A stretch of DNA of 64,000 nucleotides, taken from a bacterium. GTDB taxonomy: Bacteria; Bdellovibrionota_G; JALEGL01. A program made the position numbers and the translations under genes. Below the pieces are notes generated by a model. It was not told the DNA's origin and did not search any database. It worked only from the letters and a program-made list of their open reading frames with translations. The stretch covers positions 1 to 64,000 of the forward strand of contig JALEGL010000004.1 in assembly GCA_022763185.1 (NCBI GenBank), given 5' to 3'. The stretch's first letter is position 1. Every line of letters begins with the position of its first letter. Shown here one piece after another: positions 1 to 9,986 of this stretch.

Positions 1-9
1 ATTTTTTCA

Positions 10-42
10 CTCCCGTGCACTTTGGTCATATAAAATGACCAA
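10..42 (-). promoter_or_regulatory. Hairpin and ribosome-binding site before the next gene of the rplC operon
   Basis: On the minus strand, after the rplC stop, there is an 8-bp stem (TTGGTCAT pairing with ATGACCAA, 22-29 with 35-42) and then GGGAG at 10-14, about seven bases before an expected ATG at the window edge. No T-tract follows the hairpin, so I read it as an intercistronic element rather than a terminator. The next gene, by the usual order rplD, should start just outside the window. Confidence 0.45.
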
Positions 43-51
43 GTGTTATCA

Positions 52-738
52 CTATTTTTTCTTGTGTTTTGGATAACGAACTGAGTCTCTGATCTCTAAT
101 AAGTTGTTATTAGAGCCGGGGACTGAGCCTGATACCAATATGCAGTTTTTGTCCTCTAGAATGCGAACAATTTTTAAGTTTTGTACGGTGACGCGTTCCA
201 CACCATAGTGACCAGGCATTTTTTTGTTTTTATAAACCAAGCCTGGAGAAGTTGAGTTACCAATGGAACCCCCGTGTCTGAACATTTCATGGGTACCGTG
301 AGTGCGGCTTTGTCCACCCATGTTCCAGCGCTTGAATACCCCTGTAAAACCTCGCCCTTTGGTTAAACCAGAAACGTCAATTTTTTGACCTTCTTCAAAC
401 ACATCCGCAATGTTGACGGTTTGACCTTCTTCATATTTGGCCAATTCTTCTTCATCAACGCGGAACTCACGAACAAACTTTTTAGGTGTGGTTCCTGCTT
501 TTTTAAAATTGGCAATGTCTGCTTTATTGCTATGCTTGTCTTTTTTCTCCAAAAAGCCTAATTTAACAGCATTATAGCCATCCTTATCCATGGTTTTTTT
601 CTGTAAGACCACACATGGACCAGTTTCAATAATACTCACCGGCACGCGTTTTTCAGATTTTTCATCGTTAACTTGTGTCATGCCAATACGACGGCCCAAC
701 AAGCCTAAAGGCTTAATTCTTTTTACTTCTTTGCTCAT
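52..738 (-). CDS. rplC: 50S ribosomal protein L3
   Basis: Encodes L3, an early-assembling 23S rRNA-binding protein whose central loop reaches towards the peptidyl transferase centre. The 228-residue product is a little longer than the usual ~210 because of a basic N-terminal extension. The family is recognised from GRRIGMTQ near the start, the loop THGTHEMFRHGGSIG, and GVERVTVQNL. I start it at 738, where AGGAGC lies seven bases before the ATG. The in-frame ATG at 831 falls inside the likely promoter and would add an atypical 31-residue leader. No rpsJ precedes it, although rpsJ normally heads this operon; the upstream neighbour is an unrelated lipoprotein gene closed by a terminator. Confidence 0.95.
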   Translation of the reverse strand: MSKEVKRIKPLGLLGRRIGMTQVNDEKSEKRVPVSIIETGPCVVLQKKTMDKDGYNAVKLGFLEKKDKHSNKADIANFKKAGTTPKKFVREFRVDEEELAKYEEGQTVNIADVFEEGQKIDVSGLTKGRGFTGVFKRWNMGGQSRTHGTHEMFRHGGSIGNSTSPGLVYKNKKMPGHYGVERVTVQNLKIVRILEDKNCILVSGSVPGSNNNLLEIRDSVRYPKHKKK

Positions 739-810
739 TTTTTCTGCTCCTGTCTTAGGGGAATAATCCATTTGCGAACACAAATGCCCAGCGCCCCAGA
801 TTTGTGGACG

Positions 811-839
811 TATATAGTACAAAGCACTCATGAATGCAA
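811..839 (-). promoter_or_regulatory. Candidate sigma-70 promoter for rplC
   Basis: On the minus strand TTGCAT (834-839) is followed after exactly 17 bases by TATATA (811-816). This would start transcription about 65 bases upstream of the rplC ATG, making rplC the first gene of the transcript. The -35 matches consensus at only three positions, so the call rests on spacing, position and the -10. Confidence 0.4.
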
Positions 840-986
840 GGTCTAATTATTACTAAGATTTTTAATTTTTTAGCGCTTTTTTTGCTCTCAATTAGTTTCC
901 AGAGCATTATTTTATGGAACATCGTGCTTGTGATAATAAAAATCAGGTTCGCATACCCTATCGAATATCATGGTGATTACACACAT

Positions 987-1024
987 AAAAAGAGCGCTTT
1001 TAATACGATAAAAGCGCTCTTTTT
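987..1024 (-). terminator. Intrinsic terminator, symmetric
   Basis: AGAGCGCTTTT at 991-1001 pairs perfectly with AAAAGCGCTCT at 1010-1020 around an 8-base loop, flanked by A4 and T4. It can work in both directions. It lies just after the stop of the lipoprotein gene on the minus strand and separates it from rplC. The 739-1048 gap holds only this terminator and the rplC promoter; a 72-codon plus-strand reading frame there is not credible as a gene. Confidence 0.85.
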
Positions 1025-1048
1025 AAACAATTCTGTTGTGTTTTTGTA

Positions 1049-1468
1049 TTAGAATTCAGACACTGCTACGTGAAGCAATGTCCCCTCACTAACGTTACAT
1101 TGCTCAAGCTGGTTTATAGTTTCAACAATACATGACCCGTTCCAATTGTAGGCGTTATATTCCCCATTATCAACACTTAGATAGTTTGTTACTGTTGCAA
1201 CATCTCTTGTATATTCAAAATAACACGTTTCACCTGGATCACAAACAATGCTTATGTACTGAGAGGCCTCTGTTGTCATGATTAACCTCACACTATTAGA
1301 TGTTGCATTATCTACAGTGAGTAGTGTTTTGCCATTGCTTTCTAAGCTGGCCAAATAACTTGGGCTGATATCTTCTGAATTCATTTTTCTATATTTTAGC
1401 CCCTCTGTATCTGCACAAGAAACCATAAACCCTGCCATTAATATCAAACATAATACTTTAATTTTCAT
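1049..1468 (-). CDS. Small lipoprotein of unknown function
   Basis: A 139-residue protein with a lipoprotein signal: basic MKIK, a hydrophobic stretch, and the lipobox VSC with Cys18 as the lipidated residue. The mature part is polar, with four further cysteines (the CDPGETC region and two near the C-terminus) that could form two disulfides in the periplasm. I start it at 1468 because AAAGGAGAA lies four bases before that ATG; an upstream in-frame ATG at 1492 would overlap this binding site and spoil the signal peptide. I do not recognise a domain. It is a single-gene unit closed by the terminator at 987-1024. Confidence 0.75.
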   Translation of the reverse strand: MKIKVLCLILMAGFMVSCADTEGLKYRKMNSEDISPSYLASLESNGKTLLTVDNATSNSVRLIMTTEASQYISIVCDPGETCYFEYTRDVATVTNYLSVDNGEYNAYNWNGSCIVETINQLEQCNVSEGTLLHVAVSEF

Positions 1469-1610
1469 TTCATTCTCCTTTGAAAAATTCATTTCGTTAC
1501 AGAAATCAATTTAGCAAGAAAACATGAACTTAAAATGAACCTAAAACTTATTGTTTTTAATGCCGTGTTAATTGTAAAGCGATATTATTATTACGTGGGC
1601 TCAAAATCTT

Positions 1611-2615
1611 TTATTCGCATTGACCCGGTATATCCGTGATCAAATACAAGTCTCCTTGAGGATAATCTTGAGCTATACTTTGAAAACTCTGCAATTGCTG
1701 AACATCGTTGATGGTCCACACACCCACCTGTTCACCGTTGGCCAAACGCTTTTTCACATTATCTATAGAGATTGCAGCTTCCAAAAGATTATCTTCTACG
1801 ATGTTACCGCCTTGTTCAACCACATCTTTACCAAAATTCCACACATCTTTGAATATTTTAGGTGCATCGGCAAGCTGCTCATCACCAAATTTAGCAATGT
1901 CATCAGTCACATGGCCCACACTTTGATAAAAATCTGTCACTTGTTGACGCGAGTTTTCTATGTTTGGATCAGGAAAAAAGAAATCAATACCATCAAAATC
2001 ATTTTTGTAACCAAAAGGTACCAGAGTCTTCTTTTGCATGTTTTGAACGGCAAGGTGGTGCAAAGCTACCCCTAAACCTCTAAACTGTTCCAAAATTTTT
2101 TCATCAAATGAGCTGATGACCACTTGGTCTGTGGGCATTCTCTGAATCAAAGCTTTAAGCTTTTCTAAATCATGAGTTATGTTTGCTGGTAAATCCTTAA
2201 ACTCTAAAAATATCTTTCCTGAGTAAGTGCCTTCAATCAGTAAATCTACAACTTGTGGTAAAGTAGGAATGTATTCACCATTGGCCAATTGACACAGATT
2301 CATACCATCTTTCCAATTTTGTTCTGCTATTTTGGTATCCGCTTCTACCGCGCAGGTTTGGGCAATGGTTTGACCCAAACGACTGTCATGGAAGATAATA
2401 GGCATTTTGTCTTTGGTAAACCGTATATCAATTTCCAAACCATCCATCGTTTCACGGATCACTTGATCAATTGCTGATAATGAATTTTCTGGAACATCTT
2501 CAGAATGAAAACCACGGTGTGCAATACAATAAGATTTAGCATATAGAGAGGTAGACAACATTCCTAAGGCTAAAAATAAACATGGACACATCCATTTAGA
2601 ATATGCTTTTTTCAT
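1611..2615 (-). CDS. Secreted glycerophosphodiester phosphodiesterase
   Basis: Hydrolyses glycerophosphodiesters, the deacylation products of phospholipids, to glycerol-3-phosphate and an alcohol. The 334-residue protein has an N-terminal signal peptide ending near LYA, so it acts in the periplasm or outside. Active-site motifs of the GDPD TIM barrel are visible: HRG at about 33-35, PENS at about 42-45, EIDIRFTKD and IIFHD with metal-binding Glu/Asp and the second catalytic His, then FLEFKD and the closing LITDIPG. Its length is normal for periplasmic GlpQ-like enzymes, but I do not assign glpQ because no glycerol-3-phosphate transporter is adjacent. It is flanked by intergenic DNA and probably transcribed alone. 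Confidence 0.9.
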   Translation of the reverse strand: MKKAYSKWMCPCLFLALGMLSTSLYAKSYCIAHRGFHSEDVPENSLSAIDQVIRETMDGLEIDIRFTKDKMPIIFHDSRLGQTIAQTCAVEADTKIAEQNWKDGMNLCQLANGEYIPTLPQVVDLLIEGTYSGKIFLEFKDLPANITHDLEKLKALIQRMPTDQVVISSFDEKILEQFRGLGVALHHLAVQNMQKKTLVPFGYKNDFDGIDFFFPDPNIENSRQQVTDFYQSVGHVTDDIAKFGDEQLADAPKIFKDVWNFGKDVVEQGGNIVEDNLLEAAISIDNVKKRLANGEQVGVWTINDVQQLQSFQSIAQDYPQGDLYLITDIPGQCE

Positions 2616-2733
2616 ATGCCCTACCTACCCTTAAATAACGCAAAAAGTCAAACTGACTTTTTTAAAACCTTGAGACTTGGGCATTGATCGCACTGATTAT
2701 GATTATTTAGAGTTGTTCACATTGATAATACAA

Positions 2734-2774
2734 TAAAAAAAAGGGCTTGGTGACTACACCAAACCCTTTTTTTA
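2734..2774 (-). terminator. Intrinsic terminator, bidirectional
   Basis: A stem with one mismatch (GGGcTTGGTG at 2743-2752 with CACCAAaCCC at 2757-2766), loop ACTA, flanked by A-run and T-run. It lies just downstream of the GLUG-repeat lipoprotein gene on the minus strand and would also stop transcription from the other side. Confidence 0.85.
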
Positions 2775-2792
2775 AATGAAATAGACCTTCTT

Positions 2793-4052
2793 TTACATGG
2801 CTGTGCCGGAATCACCACATAAAGAACCTGGAATACCTCTTAACTCAGGCTCAGCACCAGAAACCAAACACCACACACTTGCAAAGTCCCAACTTGCCAA
2901 AGCTGCTGATGTTCCATCAATTAAAGTGCTGATGCCTGCAACCCCAGTGGCACCAGTTTGGGTCTCATCACACATGCTGCAGGTTGTTGTTGTATCATAA
3001 ATACTGTTATTGATAGTTACACCCAAAAGGTCACCCACAATTTCACCTCCGTCAGTAGCAGTCACGGCAACATCTGAAGAAGCAAACACATTACTAACAC
3101 TCATGGATGCTTTAATACCAGAACCTGCAACAACGCCACCTACATGATCATTTGCCTGAACACTTGATGTACTGATATAAGAACGATTGATACTCGAGTC
3201 ACCACTAATTCCAACCAAACCACCTACGCCCGCATCGGCAACATTGATGGTAGCATCTTGTACATAGCTATCAAGAAGATCTCCAGCAAATAAAACACCC
3301 ACGATACCACCATAAAAATCACCATCTGTTGAGTTTATCATTAAACCTTTAACCGCAGCATAACGAATATCTGAGTCAAACGCCACACCAACCAAACCAC
3401 CAATAGCTTCATAGGATGTGGTTAAATCAATATTAATTCCTACAGCATAGTTTAAGGTGCATGAATCCATAGAACCAATCATACCACCTAAAGCTGAATT
3501 GAAATCATCATCATTTAAGGTAACATCTTCAACACTGACGTGCTCAATGCTACCACTTGACTCACACGCACCCACCAAAGCTCCTGTATCACCAATACCA
3601 TAACCAAAGTTGGCAATATCAACATTTTTCAAATGAACATTCTCAATGCTTGCACCACTGATATAACCAAACACACCATAATACGGGTCTGATGGCACAA
3701 AGTTAAAATTTTCAATGCTATGGTTTTGACCATCGTAACTGCCTGTAAACTGAGTCATGTTGTTGCCAATGGGTACCATAAAACCATCTTCCATATCCAA
3801 ATCACACATTTGCTGATAGTGCTTGTCCCAGTCAACTTCGGCTCCAGATGCCTGCATCGACAATAATTGTGCAGGGGTATAAATAAGGTACGGATCACCC
3901 ATAGTTCCAGATCCTTCTGCACTATAACTGGTATACGCCAGTTGATCTTCAGAAGCACAGCTTTCACTGGCTGGAGGATTAAAATTGGTGACCTGAAACC
4001 CAGCACACGATGCCAGAAACAGTCCTAAGATGACGCCTAAATATTTTTTCAT
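2793..4052 (-). CDS. GLUG-repeat lipoprotein (predicted beta-helix, surface or periplasmic)
   Basis: A 419-residue lipoprotein with lipobox LASC (Cys16). After a short linker comes GTMGDPYLIYTPAQLLSM, the typical entry segment of proteins with GLUG repeats. At least six degenerate repeats of about 35-40 residues follow, each carrying a GGLVG, GGIVG or GGVVA core and polar turns, which would form a right-handed beta-helix. Such proteins are often surface-exposed adhesion or binding modules. The C-terminus has paired cysteines (CSMC and further Cys). No catalytic motif is visible, so only the architecture can be stated. It is followed by its own terminator. Confidence 0.8.
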   Translation of the reverse strand: MKKYLGVILGLFLASCAGFQVTNFNPPASESCASEDQLAYTSYSAEGSGTMGDPYLIYTPAQLLSMQASGAEVDWDKHYQQMCDLDMEDGFMVPIGNNMTQFTGSYDGQNHSIENFNFVPSDPYYGVFGYISGASIENVHLKNVDIANFGYGIGDTGALVGACESSGSIEHVSVEDVTLNDDDFNSALGGMIGSMDSCTLNYAVGINIDLTTSYEAIGGLVGVAFDSDIRYAAVKGLMINSTDGDFYGGIVGVLFAGDLLDSYVQDATINVADAGVGGLVGISGDSSINRSYISTSSVQANDHVGGVVAGSGIKASMSVSNVFASSDVAVTATDGGEIVGDLLGVTINNSIYDTTTTCSMCDETQTGATGVAGISTLIDGTSAALASWDFASVWCLVSGAEPELRGIPGSLCGDSGTAM

Positions 4053-4245
4053 TCTGCTAAACCCTCATAATTAAAGTGTTATTAATATCAATTTGCTGAT
4101 GGTATAGCTTATATTCCAAAAGTAAAATTTATGCCGCAGTTTATCTAAAATAAATTTCACATATCGATATACATGAACTCTGGGACATCTAACTATGGCC
4201 TGTTTTTGTATGCTTTTATGCTCTATAGAAAAAAATTTGCACTTC

Positions 4246-6234
4246 TCACAACAACTTACTCTTACTTAAATCATTGATTTCATCACGCAACTTGGCGGCT
4301 TTTTCAAATTCTAAATTTTCTGCTGCTTGTAACATCTGTTTTTTTAAGGATTGAATGCTTTTATCAATTTCAGCATCACTTTTGTACTGTGCTTTTTTCT
4401 CGTGCAGCCTATCCAGTTCTACATAATCCGCAGCAAACAAGTGCCCCAAGGGTGAGTCAATATTTTTTAAGATGGTTTTGGGGGTAATGCCGTGCTCTTT
4501 ATTATACTCCAACTGAATCTTGCGTCTTCTGTAGGTTTCATCCATGGCTTTTTGCATGGAACCGGTAACATGATCTGCATACATGATCACTCTGCCTTCA
4601 ACATTTCTGGCCGCACGACCAAAGGTCTGAATCAAGCTGGTTTCTGAACGCAAAAAACCTTCTTTATCTGCATCCAAAATGGCCACCAGGGACACTTCCG
4701 GCAAATCCAAACCTTCACGCAAAAGATTGATCCCTACCAGTACATCAAACTTACCTTTACGCAAATCGGTTAAAATTTCTACCCGTTCAATGGTTTTGAT
4801 ATCGGAGTGCAGATATTTTACCCGCACACCTATTTCAGCATAATAATCGGTTAACTCTTCTGCCATGCGCTTGGTTAAGGTGGTGACCAAGACGCGCTCA
4901 TTTTTTTCAGCCCTTATACGCACTTCTTCCAATAAATCATCCACTTGCGTTGCAACCGGTCTAATTTCAATCTCAGGGTCTACCAAGCCGGTTGGCCGTA
5001 TAATTTGTTCTACTACTTCACCTTGGGTTTTTTCCAACTCGTACTTACCCGGTGTAGCAGAAACATACACCACCTGTTTTTTAAAGGCTTCAAACTCTTC
5101 CCCGGTCATCGGCCGGTTATCTAAGGCAGAAGGTAGCCTAAACCCATGTTCAACCAAGGTGGTTTTACGGCTTCTATCGCCTTTGAACATAGCACCAATT
5201 TGTGGCATGCTGACATGACTTTCATCAATCACGCACAGCATATCTTTTGGAAAATAATCCAATAAGGTTGGTGGACGTTGACCGGGATTGGCTCCGGTAA
5301 TATGGCGGGTGTAATTTTCTATGCCCTGACAAAAACCCATTTCTTCCATCATTTCAATGTCATAATAGGTTCTTTGTTCTAAGCGCTGCGCTTCTACCAA
5401 TTTATTCAGTTCTTTAAGCTGTTGCAAACGCTCTCTTAACTCTACTTTAATGGTGCCTATAGCTCTATTAATAGTTTCTTTGGGTGTAGCAAAGTGACTT
5501 CCTGGATAAATAGAAATTGCAGGCAATTCACCCAAAACATGGCCGGTGACCGGATCAACTTCAACAATACTTTCAACTTCATCGCCAAAAAAAGAAAAGC
5601 GAATGGCTTTCTTTTCTTCGTGCGCTGGAAAGACTTCGACATTATCTCCACGCACTCTAAAACAGCCACGCCAAAAATCAATGTCATTGCGCTCATACTG
5701 AATATCAATCAAGTTTCTTAAAAAATCATCTCTATCCAACTCCTGTCCTTGGTGTACCGGTATAAGCTGCGCTTGATACTCTTCTGGTGTACCCAGGTTA
5801 TAAATACAAGAAACCGATGCCACAACGATAGTATCTCTACGGGTTAAAATAGAACGCGTGGCGGAGTGTCTTAATTTATCTATCTCTTCATTAATTCGTG
5901 CATCTTTTTCTATGAAGGTATCTGATGATGGAATATAAGCCTCTGGCTGATAATAATCATAATAACTGACAAAGTATTCCACAGCGTTGTTGGGGAAAAA
6001 GCCTTTAAACTCACTGTACAATTGTGCCGCCAAGGTTTTATTGTGGGCAATGATCAAGGTGGGCCGTTCCAATTGAGCAATAACATTGGCCATGGTAAAG
6101 GTCTTCCCCGAACCAGTCACCCCTAAAAGAATTTGGTGATCTTCTCCTGATTGAATACTCTGGGTAAGCTTTTCAATGGCTTGCGGTTGATCCCCTTGCG
6201 GTTGAAATGATGTATCGAGTTGAAATAAGCTCAT
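4246..6234 (-). CDS. uvrB: Excinuclease ABC subunit B
   Basis: Damage-verification ATPase of nucleotide excision repair: it is loaded onto DNA by UvrA and recruits UvrC for dual incision. The 662 residues are full length. Visible parts are Walker A GVTGSGKT at 38-45, the damage-probing beta-hairpin around [16 protein letters not shown], the DESH helicase box in the conserved [12 protein letters not shown] context, helicase motifs in [13 protein letters not shown] and QTFGRAARN, and a C-terminal UVR motif ([13 protein letters not shown]) that contacts UvrC. uvrA and uvrC are not in the window. I saw no clear LexA-type operator in the 73 bases upstream. Confidence 0.98.
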   Translation of the reverse strand: MSLFQLDTSFQPQGDQPQAIEKLTQSIQSGEDHQILLGVTGSGKTFTMANVIAQLERPTLIIAHNKTLAAQLYSEFKGFFPNNAVEYFVSYYDYYQPEAYIPSSDTFIEKDARINEEIDKLRHSATRSILTRRDTIVVASVSCIYNLGTPEEYQAQLIPVHQGQELDRDDFLRNLIDIQYERNDIDFWRGCFRVRGDNVEVFPAHEEKKAIRFSFFGDEVESIVEVDPVTGHVLGELPAISIYPGSHFATPKETINRAIGTIKVELRERLQQLKELNKLVEAQRLEQRTYYDIEMMEEMGFCQGIENYTRHITGANPGQRPPTLLDYFPKDMLCVIDESHVSMPQIGAMFKGDRSRKTTLVEHGFRLPSALDNRPMTGEEFEAFKKQVVYVSATPGKYELEKTQGEVVEQIIRPTGLVDPEIEIRPVATQVDDLLEEVRIRAEKNERVLVTTLTKRMAEELTDYYAEIGVRVKYLHSDIKTIERVEILTDLRKGKFDVLVGINLLREGLDLPEVSLVAILDADKEGFLRSETSLIQTFGRAARNVEGRVIMYADHVTGSMQKAMDETYRRRKIQLEYNKEHGITPKTILKNIDSPLGHLFAADYVELDRLHEKKAQYKSDAEIDKSIQSLKKQMLQAAENLEFEKAAKLRDEINDLSKSKLL

Positions 6235-6307
6235 AAACGGGTTAGCTATATCATGTTTATGTGGCAGCGTACACAGACAACTGCCTTATAAAAAACTGAC
6301 TTATCCC

Positions 6308-7771
6308 CTAACTGTTTTGCGCTGATTTAAGCCCAAGCAAGGTACCTGTCTCTTTTCTAGCGTCCTCATCTATTTGCAGAAAAAAGACTTGGCTTTCATT
6401 GTGTAAAATAAGTTGGTTGTCTGCACCTTTGGTGATGGTTTCAACAGTAAGGGGTATAGTCAGCTCACCCTCTTGTGCATTCCATGAATAACTTTCTTCC
6501 TTAGTTACTGGATCAAACGTCGTCACCATATCATAGTAAGTGTTTTTTTTGTTGGCTGCTTTGTATTGAACAAAGTATCTCGAGTAGCTCGCATTGTTAC
6601 TTACCATCAAATCAACCTTATCATCATTAGAGACAGTCCAATCAATTCCCGTCTGACTGTTACCCAAATAAGACCGATTATCTTGAGTTAAAAAAATAAA
6701 ATCATAAAAATCATCAATGTTTTCTTCCTCTGGGAAAATGCTTTCAATGGGTGAAATTCCAGATAAGGTTGCTACGCGTGTTTTATCGCCGTCAAACATC
6801 GCATTTGCTGTTGGCTGAATATACAGTGAAATCAGTTTATTTTGCTCTGTATTGCTTAAAGCAATGTACGCTCTATCGCCAACAACTGCAATATCTTTAA
6901 TGTTAAACTGATCTGCGATTAATAAAAACTCCTCGCTTGAAAGTAGATCTCCTTTGATTGCGCCACTATCACTATTAAAATTCAACTTAACATATTGGTT
7001 TGAAAAGGAGTTACCTGCACTTAACATGCTGTCGCTGACAATAAACATATGGTTTTCATGCATGCCTATATGGCAATTCATCATGTGTTCAAGATCAACC
7101 TCTAAGGTAGCCAATACCGACCAGGTTTTTAGATTATCACGACTGATATTTACACTTCCTTGATTGCTGGTTGAGTCATAACTCAAAACCACAGCCACAT
7201 CATCACGCTGCCCAGCACATAAAACCTTGTCGCCTTCTAATGCCGGTATAGCATTCGTGGCCAGTGCATCTTCTTCATCTATTATTTCTTCTTCAAGAGC
7301 CGGCACATCAATCACAAAGCTTTCTTTAATAACAATTTTTTCTTGTTTATCTTGTACTTTTACATAAACATAGGCCTTATGTGCTTCTTCACTGTCACGC
7401 ATTAACTTAAGCTTCATGCCTGACTTGCCTTGTTCTGCATCTTCCCAATCCAAACTTGCAATATCGGCATCGGCTTCTAACAAAGCTTCTTTGTTCCATT
7501 TATAAAAAATTGTATAGCTTTCTGAACTATCTGTATTCTTTAAACTAAAGCTAACTTCAACATGGTCACTGTTGACTGTTTCCGTTTTTTCTAAAGCCAT
7601 TGTTTTAGATTTGTTTGAGGTATCTGACCCTTCTGTCACTTGATCGTTATTGGTTTTTTTCTTGGTATTGCCACTACCGGGTACTTTAGGTTTGCTCGCA
7701 CAATAACTCAACATACAACACAATAATAGAACACCTGACATGTGAAATAATCTATAGGCCTTAATCATCAT
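6308..7771 (-). CDS. Putative lipoprotein of unknown function
   Basis: A 487-residue exported protein. A hydrophobic signal segment runs into LLLCCMLSYCASK; Cys24 is the likely lipidated residue, although Tyr at -1 is unusual. A Lys/Asn/Thr-rich linker follows, then a region resembling an Ig-like or FN3 strand pattern (about 60-160), an acidic joint (EEEIIDEEDA), and a long beta-rich half with alternating strands that could be a propeller-like fold. I recognise no family. It is upstream of uvrB on the same strand with a 73-base gap, so it may share a transcript, but the functions look unrelated. Confidence 0.7.
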   Translation of the reverse strand: MMIKAYRLFHMSGVLLLCCMLSYCASKPKVPGSGNTKKKTNNDQVTEGSDTSNKSKTMALEKTETVNSDHVEVSFSLKNTDSSESYTIFYKWNKEALLEADADIASLDWEDAEQGKSGMKLKLMRDSEEAHKAYVYVKVQDKQEKIVIKESFVIDVPALEEEIIDEEDALATNAIPALEGDKVLCAGQRDDVAVVLSYDSTSNQGSVNISRDNLKTWSVLATLEVDLEHMMNCHIGMHENHMFIVSDSMLSAGNSFSNQYVKLNFNSDSGAIKGDLLSSEEFLLIADQFNIKDIAVVGDRAYIALSNTEQNKLISLYIQPTANAMFDGDKTRVATLSGISPIESIFPEEENIDDFYDFIFLTQDNRSYLGNSQTGIDWTVSNDDKVDLMVSNNASYSRYFVQYKAANKKNTYYDMVTTFDPVTKEESYSWNAQEGELTIPLTVETITKGADNQLILHNESQVFFLQIDEDARKETGTLLGLKSAQNS

Positions 7772-7900
7772 TACGCACAGCGTTGTAACATATCTAGAGC
7801 CTATAAAACAAGAAAAAACAAATTGACATATAGCGTAAAAAAGATACTAAACCCTGTATATCAAGTAATTGTTAATTTAATTAACTTAAGGACAGCAACC

Positions 7901-8659
7901 ATGAAAAAAATCATTTTTAGTATTCTTGTCGCCTTTACTGTTCAAATACAGCAAGCTCAGGCAGGCATTATACCCTTGTACCGATTATTACAACTTTCCA
8001 TCAATTCTATACACGCAGGAATTGATTCTGGTAAATTTGATAAGATAGCAGCTTCAAAAATTGTTATTCAGCTGACCACTGCGCAGGATGTTGCCAAGAT
8101 TCAACTCTCAGATGATAAAGTCATGCTTGAAAATGACATGAAGTACACCTTTTATCTGCCCTCAGAGCAAAAAAAATGCACCTACTACCCAGTACGTATA
8201 CCGAGTGTTATGGGTTGCGGCACAAATGCACTGCACAAAGATGTATTTCATGTTGATTGTGTAAATTTTAACGATTTAGATCAACGCGCTTATACTGAGT
8301 CTCATCCGGATTTGATCAACGCATCACTTGGAATTCTTGAAAGCATTTACAATAGTGCCTATCTACCTCAAACACCCTTTCTAAATGAAAATTCAGATTC
8401 CCTAGGTATTAACAATCAATTAGATAGTTTGGTTGGCAACGTATACATGACGGATGCGAATGATAACTTGATGCTTGATATTGTTAACTATTACAACTCT
8501 AGAGATCGTCAGTACATTGATGCCATTGAAATACAATACTTTCCCAATAACGATTTTCCCATAATGGTCAGCATCAATGGTCAGTCCGATGTATGTAGAG
8601 CCTCTGCAGATATGAGCTCAGAAATTCATGCGGTATCTTGCAAAAATGTCCGTCCATAA
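7901..8659 (+). CDS. Secreted protein of unknown function
   Basis: A 252-residue protein with a classical signal peptide ending AQA before Gly. I use the ATG at 7901, which has AAGGA eight bases upstream, rather than the in-frame ATG 26 codons earlier, because only this start puts the signal peptide at the N-terminus. The mature part has six cysteines in small groups (one at KKC, one at MGC, one at VDC, two near the C-terminus), suggesting disulfides in the periplasm. I recognise no domain. The next gene starts 19 bases downstream on the same strand and also encodes an exported protein, so the two probably form an operon and work together. Confidence 0.7.
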   Translation: MKKIIFSILVAFTVQIQQAQAGIIPLYRLLQLSINSIHAGIDSGKFDKIAASKIVIQLTTAQDVAKIQLSDDKVMLENDMKYTFYLPSEQKKCTYYPVRIPSVMGCGTNALHKDVFHVDCVNFNDLDQRAYTESHPDLINASLGILESIYNSAYLPQTPFLNENSDSLGINNQLDSLVGNVYMTDANDNLMLDIVNYYNSRDRQYIDAIEIQYFPNNDFPIMVSINGQSDVCRASADMSSEIHAVSCKNVRP

Positions 8660-8678
8660 AGATTAGACCTTTGCTTTT

Positions 8679-9896
8679 ATGAAGTTAAATACAAAAATAT
8701 TGAATTTGCTTTTAACAAGCAAGCTGAGTTTATTTTGTCTCTTGTACAGCTCCATCAGCTTTGCGCAGCAATTTACCCTCAACGACTTTTCTAATATTTT
8801 ACCGCATCCTTACAAAAGTCATACGCAAGCTCAACATGACATTGCCAACAGTTACTTGTTTGCTAAAGATATTTTACCCCAGCGTATTCTTCAACAAATC
8901 AAACCTTTAAACTTAGACTTAAACAGCACCAAATTGATAGCCTATCGTTTTACCTGTAAAGAAACCAAAACCAGCCCCGATTGCATGCAACCTGAGCTGC
9001 GTCTTATTTTACAAGCTTTCTCAGAAGACACACGCTCTAAAAGCTTTAAATCTGAAGATCAAGCCATTCACTTATTTTACAGTCTTAGTCCAAAAATATT
9101 TAAACAACTCTTATTAGATCATGCACAACTTAGAACAATCAAACATGATAAGGCAATGACCATTGTTGCGGACCAAAACTTAGCGCAAATGGACAACTTT
9201 AATACAGTGCCGTTTAACTTAGATTATTTAATGCGTTTAAATACTTTGCTTAAACAAACCCTTGACGAGCATGGAAATTTGTACAAATTGACTTTTCTTA
9301 GAACGGATGAATCAGAATACAAAAAAGGCTATCAAGTCACCACCCATCTAAAGTGGTTTTTAGGCGCTTATGCGGTAGAAAACAACATCATCAGCAAAAA
9401 ATTACCGTTTATCGTTGCTCATGGACAAGAATTTGAAACGCTGGATGCAAAAAACAATGTCTTCTTTGATCCTGTTGGCATAGAATCCATGTTTAATGGC
9501 TTGGGTGATTCTGATCTGCTTTTACCCATGTTTTACAAAACAGACTGGGAAAACTCTGACCTGGTCAAAAGAATTAAAACTTTGAATCATAACTTAACGA
9601 CTTTAGAAGATCCTTCACAGGGCAGTGCCGAACGTTTCAGTTGTTTATCCTGTCATGCTGGCGCTCCTTTAAACTTAGGCCTAAGGCATGTTTTAAGTGC
9701 ACAAAAGGCCCCTGAAAGTAGGTACCTAGAAGACTACGCACCGTATTTAAAACCTTATGAAGAAAGCAACCTGCCAGAAAAAGAATTGTCTTCCTTACAT
9801 TTGTTCAGCTATGTTGCCATGCAACCGGTCATCAGCCAAGTGCTGATTAATCAAACGGTGTATACGCGTAATATTATAGAACAACTTTATTTTTAG
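8679..9896 (+). CDS. Secreted single-haem (CxxCH) protein
   Basis: A 405-residue exported protein with signal peptide (cleavage near SFA). It contains one c-type haem attachment motif, CLSCH, at about 322-326 in the context ERFSCLSCHAGAP, close to the C-terminus, as in large periplasmic proteins with a terminal cytochrome-like module. The first 300 residues match nothing I recognise. Haem would be attached in the periplasm by the cytochrome c maturation machinery, which is not in the window. It follows the 7901-8659 gene by 19 bases. The haem call depends on one motif in otherwise uncharacterised sequence; the motif could also bind zinc. Confidence 0.65.
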   Translation: MKLNTKILNLLLTSKLSLFCLLYSSISFAQQFTLNDFSNILPHPYKSHTQAQHDIANSYLFAKDILPQRILQQIKPLNLDLNSTKLIAYRFTCKETKTSPDCMQPELRLILQAFSEDTRSKSFKSEDQAIHLFYSLSPKIFKQLLLDHAQLRTIKHDKAMTIVADQNLAQMDNFNTVPFNLDYLMRLNTLLKQTLDEHGNLYKLTFLRTDESEYKKGYQVTTHLKWFLGAYAVENNIISKKLPFIVAHGQEFETLDAKNNVFFDPVGIESMFNGLGDSDLLLPMFYKTDWENSDLVKRIKTLNHNLTTLEDPSQGSAERFSCLSCHAGAPLNLGLRHVLSAQKAPESRYLEDYAPYLKPYEESNLPEKELSSLHLFSYVAMQPVISQVLINQTVYTRNIIEQLYF

Positions 9897-9986
9897 TTAT
9901 CCTCATTGGTTTTATAGTTTCATCAAGCATTTTTTATGAAATATGAAGACCTTGAAGGCGCCAGCCCCTAGTTTTTTATTAAAAGG

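Noticed and set aside
22-42. Terminator after rplC
   Set aside because: There is a hairpin but no T-tract, and a ribosome-binding site follows it, so the operon most likely continues.
834-1052. 72-codon frame in the rplC-lipoprotein gap
   Set aside because: Hydrophobic low-quality sequence over a promoter and a terminator; no binding site.
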